Shown: piece by piece, positions 4,921 to 5,385 of the stretch
How positions within the stretch are numbered: position 1 is the stretch's first letter
How the letters are laid out: every line of letters starts with the position of its first letter
DNA from: CAZCWX01 sp964502465
Lineage (GTDB): Bacteria; Desulfobacterota; Binatia; Bin18
DNA length: 5,385 bases
Reading direction: 5' to 3'
NCBI GenBank assembly: GCA_964502465.1
Contig: CAZCWX010000168.1
Location: forward strand, 1-5,385
The notes under the pieces: model-generated
Database searches by the model: none
The model's input: only the letters and a program-made list of their open reading frames with translations
What the model was told of the DNA's origin: nothing
Position numbers and translations under genes: made by a program

Positions 4921-5385
4921 GTGAGCACCAAGGAACATCTTGCCTCCCCACGTCCTCTCCATACCGAGTGCCGGCTCGCCGCCATTCTCCACGCCGATGC
5001 CTATGGTTACAGTCGGCTGATTAATGAAGACGAGAGCGGCACCCTCCGCGTCCTTACCCCCGCTTTAGCTCTGCTGCGCGATTTGGTGCAGCACCATGGC
5101 GGGCATGCGGTTGGCTCGCGGGGCGACAGTCTCCTGGCCGAATTTCCCAGCGTGGTGGCCGCCGTGCAGTGTGCCATCGAGATGCAGCACGAGTTGAGAG
5201 CCCAGAACCCTGACCTTCCCGAGAACAAGCGCATTGCCTTTCACATCGGGATTAGTTTAGGCGAGATTGTCATTGACGGCGAGCAGCCGCATGGGGATGG
5301 GATCAACATTGCGGTCCGGATTGAAGGGTTAGCCGAGCCAGGGGAGATTTGTCTCTCAGAGGTTGTCTACCAACAGGTCAAGAAC
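4921..5385 (+). CDS. Class III adenylate/guanylate cyclase, N-terminal part (3' end outside window)
   Basis: The 155 visible residues run to the window edge and cover most of a class III nucleotidyl cyclase catalytic domain beginning near residue 18 (CRLAAILHADAYGYSRL). The two metal-binding aspartates are present: D26 in HADAYGYS and D69 in SRGDSLLAEF. The transition-state Asn129 and Arg133 also appear, in HGDGINIAVRIEGLAEPGEICLS. The two purine-selecting positions are not canonical (Gly65 where Lys is usual, Gln122 where Asp or Thr is usual), so ATP versus GTP preference cannot be read from the sequence. The product should be cAMP or cGMP. The visible N-terminus has no membrane segment. An in-frame TAA at 4909-4911 makes GTG 4921 the only start upstream of the domain. 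No Shine-Dalgarno lies at a workable distance. In this family a C-terminal TPR, TolB-like or sensory part often follows, but it is not visible here. Confidence 0.9.
   Translation, partial: MSTKEHLASPRPLHTECRLAAILHADAYGYSRLINEDESGTLRVLTPALALLRDLVQHHGGHAVGSRGDSLLAEFPSVVAAVQCAIEMQHELRAQNPDLPENKRIAFHIGISLGEIVIDGEQPHGDGINIAVRIEGLAEPGEICLSEVVYQQVKN

Overview
The window comes from a Gram-negative-style bacterial chromosome with moderately high GC (judged by eye) and compact gene spacing. The FlgM-family protein, the class III cyclase of the type common in Proteobacteria and allied uncultured phyla, and the CGTCATTCCCGCG palindromic repeat suggest a flagellated proteobacterium-like or deltaproteobacterium-like lineage, possibly environmental or uncultured. 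The sequence alone does not fix the taxon.

Layout. (1) Positions 2-355, plus strand: the C-terminal end of a protein with a cupredoxin-like segment followed by a carboxypeptidase-regulatory-like beta-sandwich; its 5' end lies outside the window. (2) Positions 356-584: an intergenic stretch between converging genes, holding an 85-bp double-hairpin palindromic repeat and, at both borders, short C-rich heptamer arrays. (3) Positions 585-1046, minus strand: a split-barrel flavin/F420-binding protein of the pyridoxamine-phosphate-oxidase superfamily. (4) Positions 1135-1479, minus strand: a small Lys-rich protein with a FlgM-type anti-sigma-28 C-terminus. (5) Positions 1480-1682: a divergent intergenic region. 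(6) Positions 1683-4085, plus strand: an 800-residue fusion of a cyclic-nucleotide-binding domain, a MalT-like winged-helix/TPR segment and a full SLC13/DASS-type anion transporter. (7) Positions 4112-4837, plus strand: a DUF1028 protein 26 nt after the transporter, probably in its operon. (8) Positions 4921-5385, plus strand: the N-terminal part of a class III adenylate/guanylate cyclase, cut by the window edge, behind its own strong sigma-70-like promoter and probably translated from a leaderless mRNA.

The most interesting feature is the block 1683-5385. A membrane transporter with a built-in cNMP sensor sits next to an enzyme that should make a cyclic nucleotide, with a putative Ntn-hydrolase-like DUF1028 protein between them. 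One inferred model is a local circuit in which the cyclase makes the ligand, the N-terminal sensor binds it, the MalT-like segment relays the signal, and anion or dicarboxylate transport is gated directly rather than through transcription. The domain assignments rest on visible motifs. The circuit is a hypothesis.
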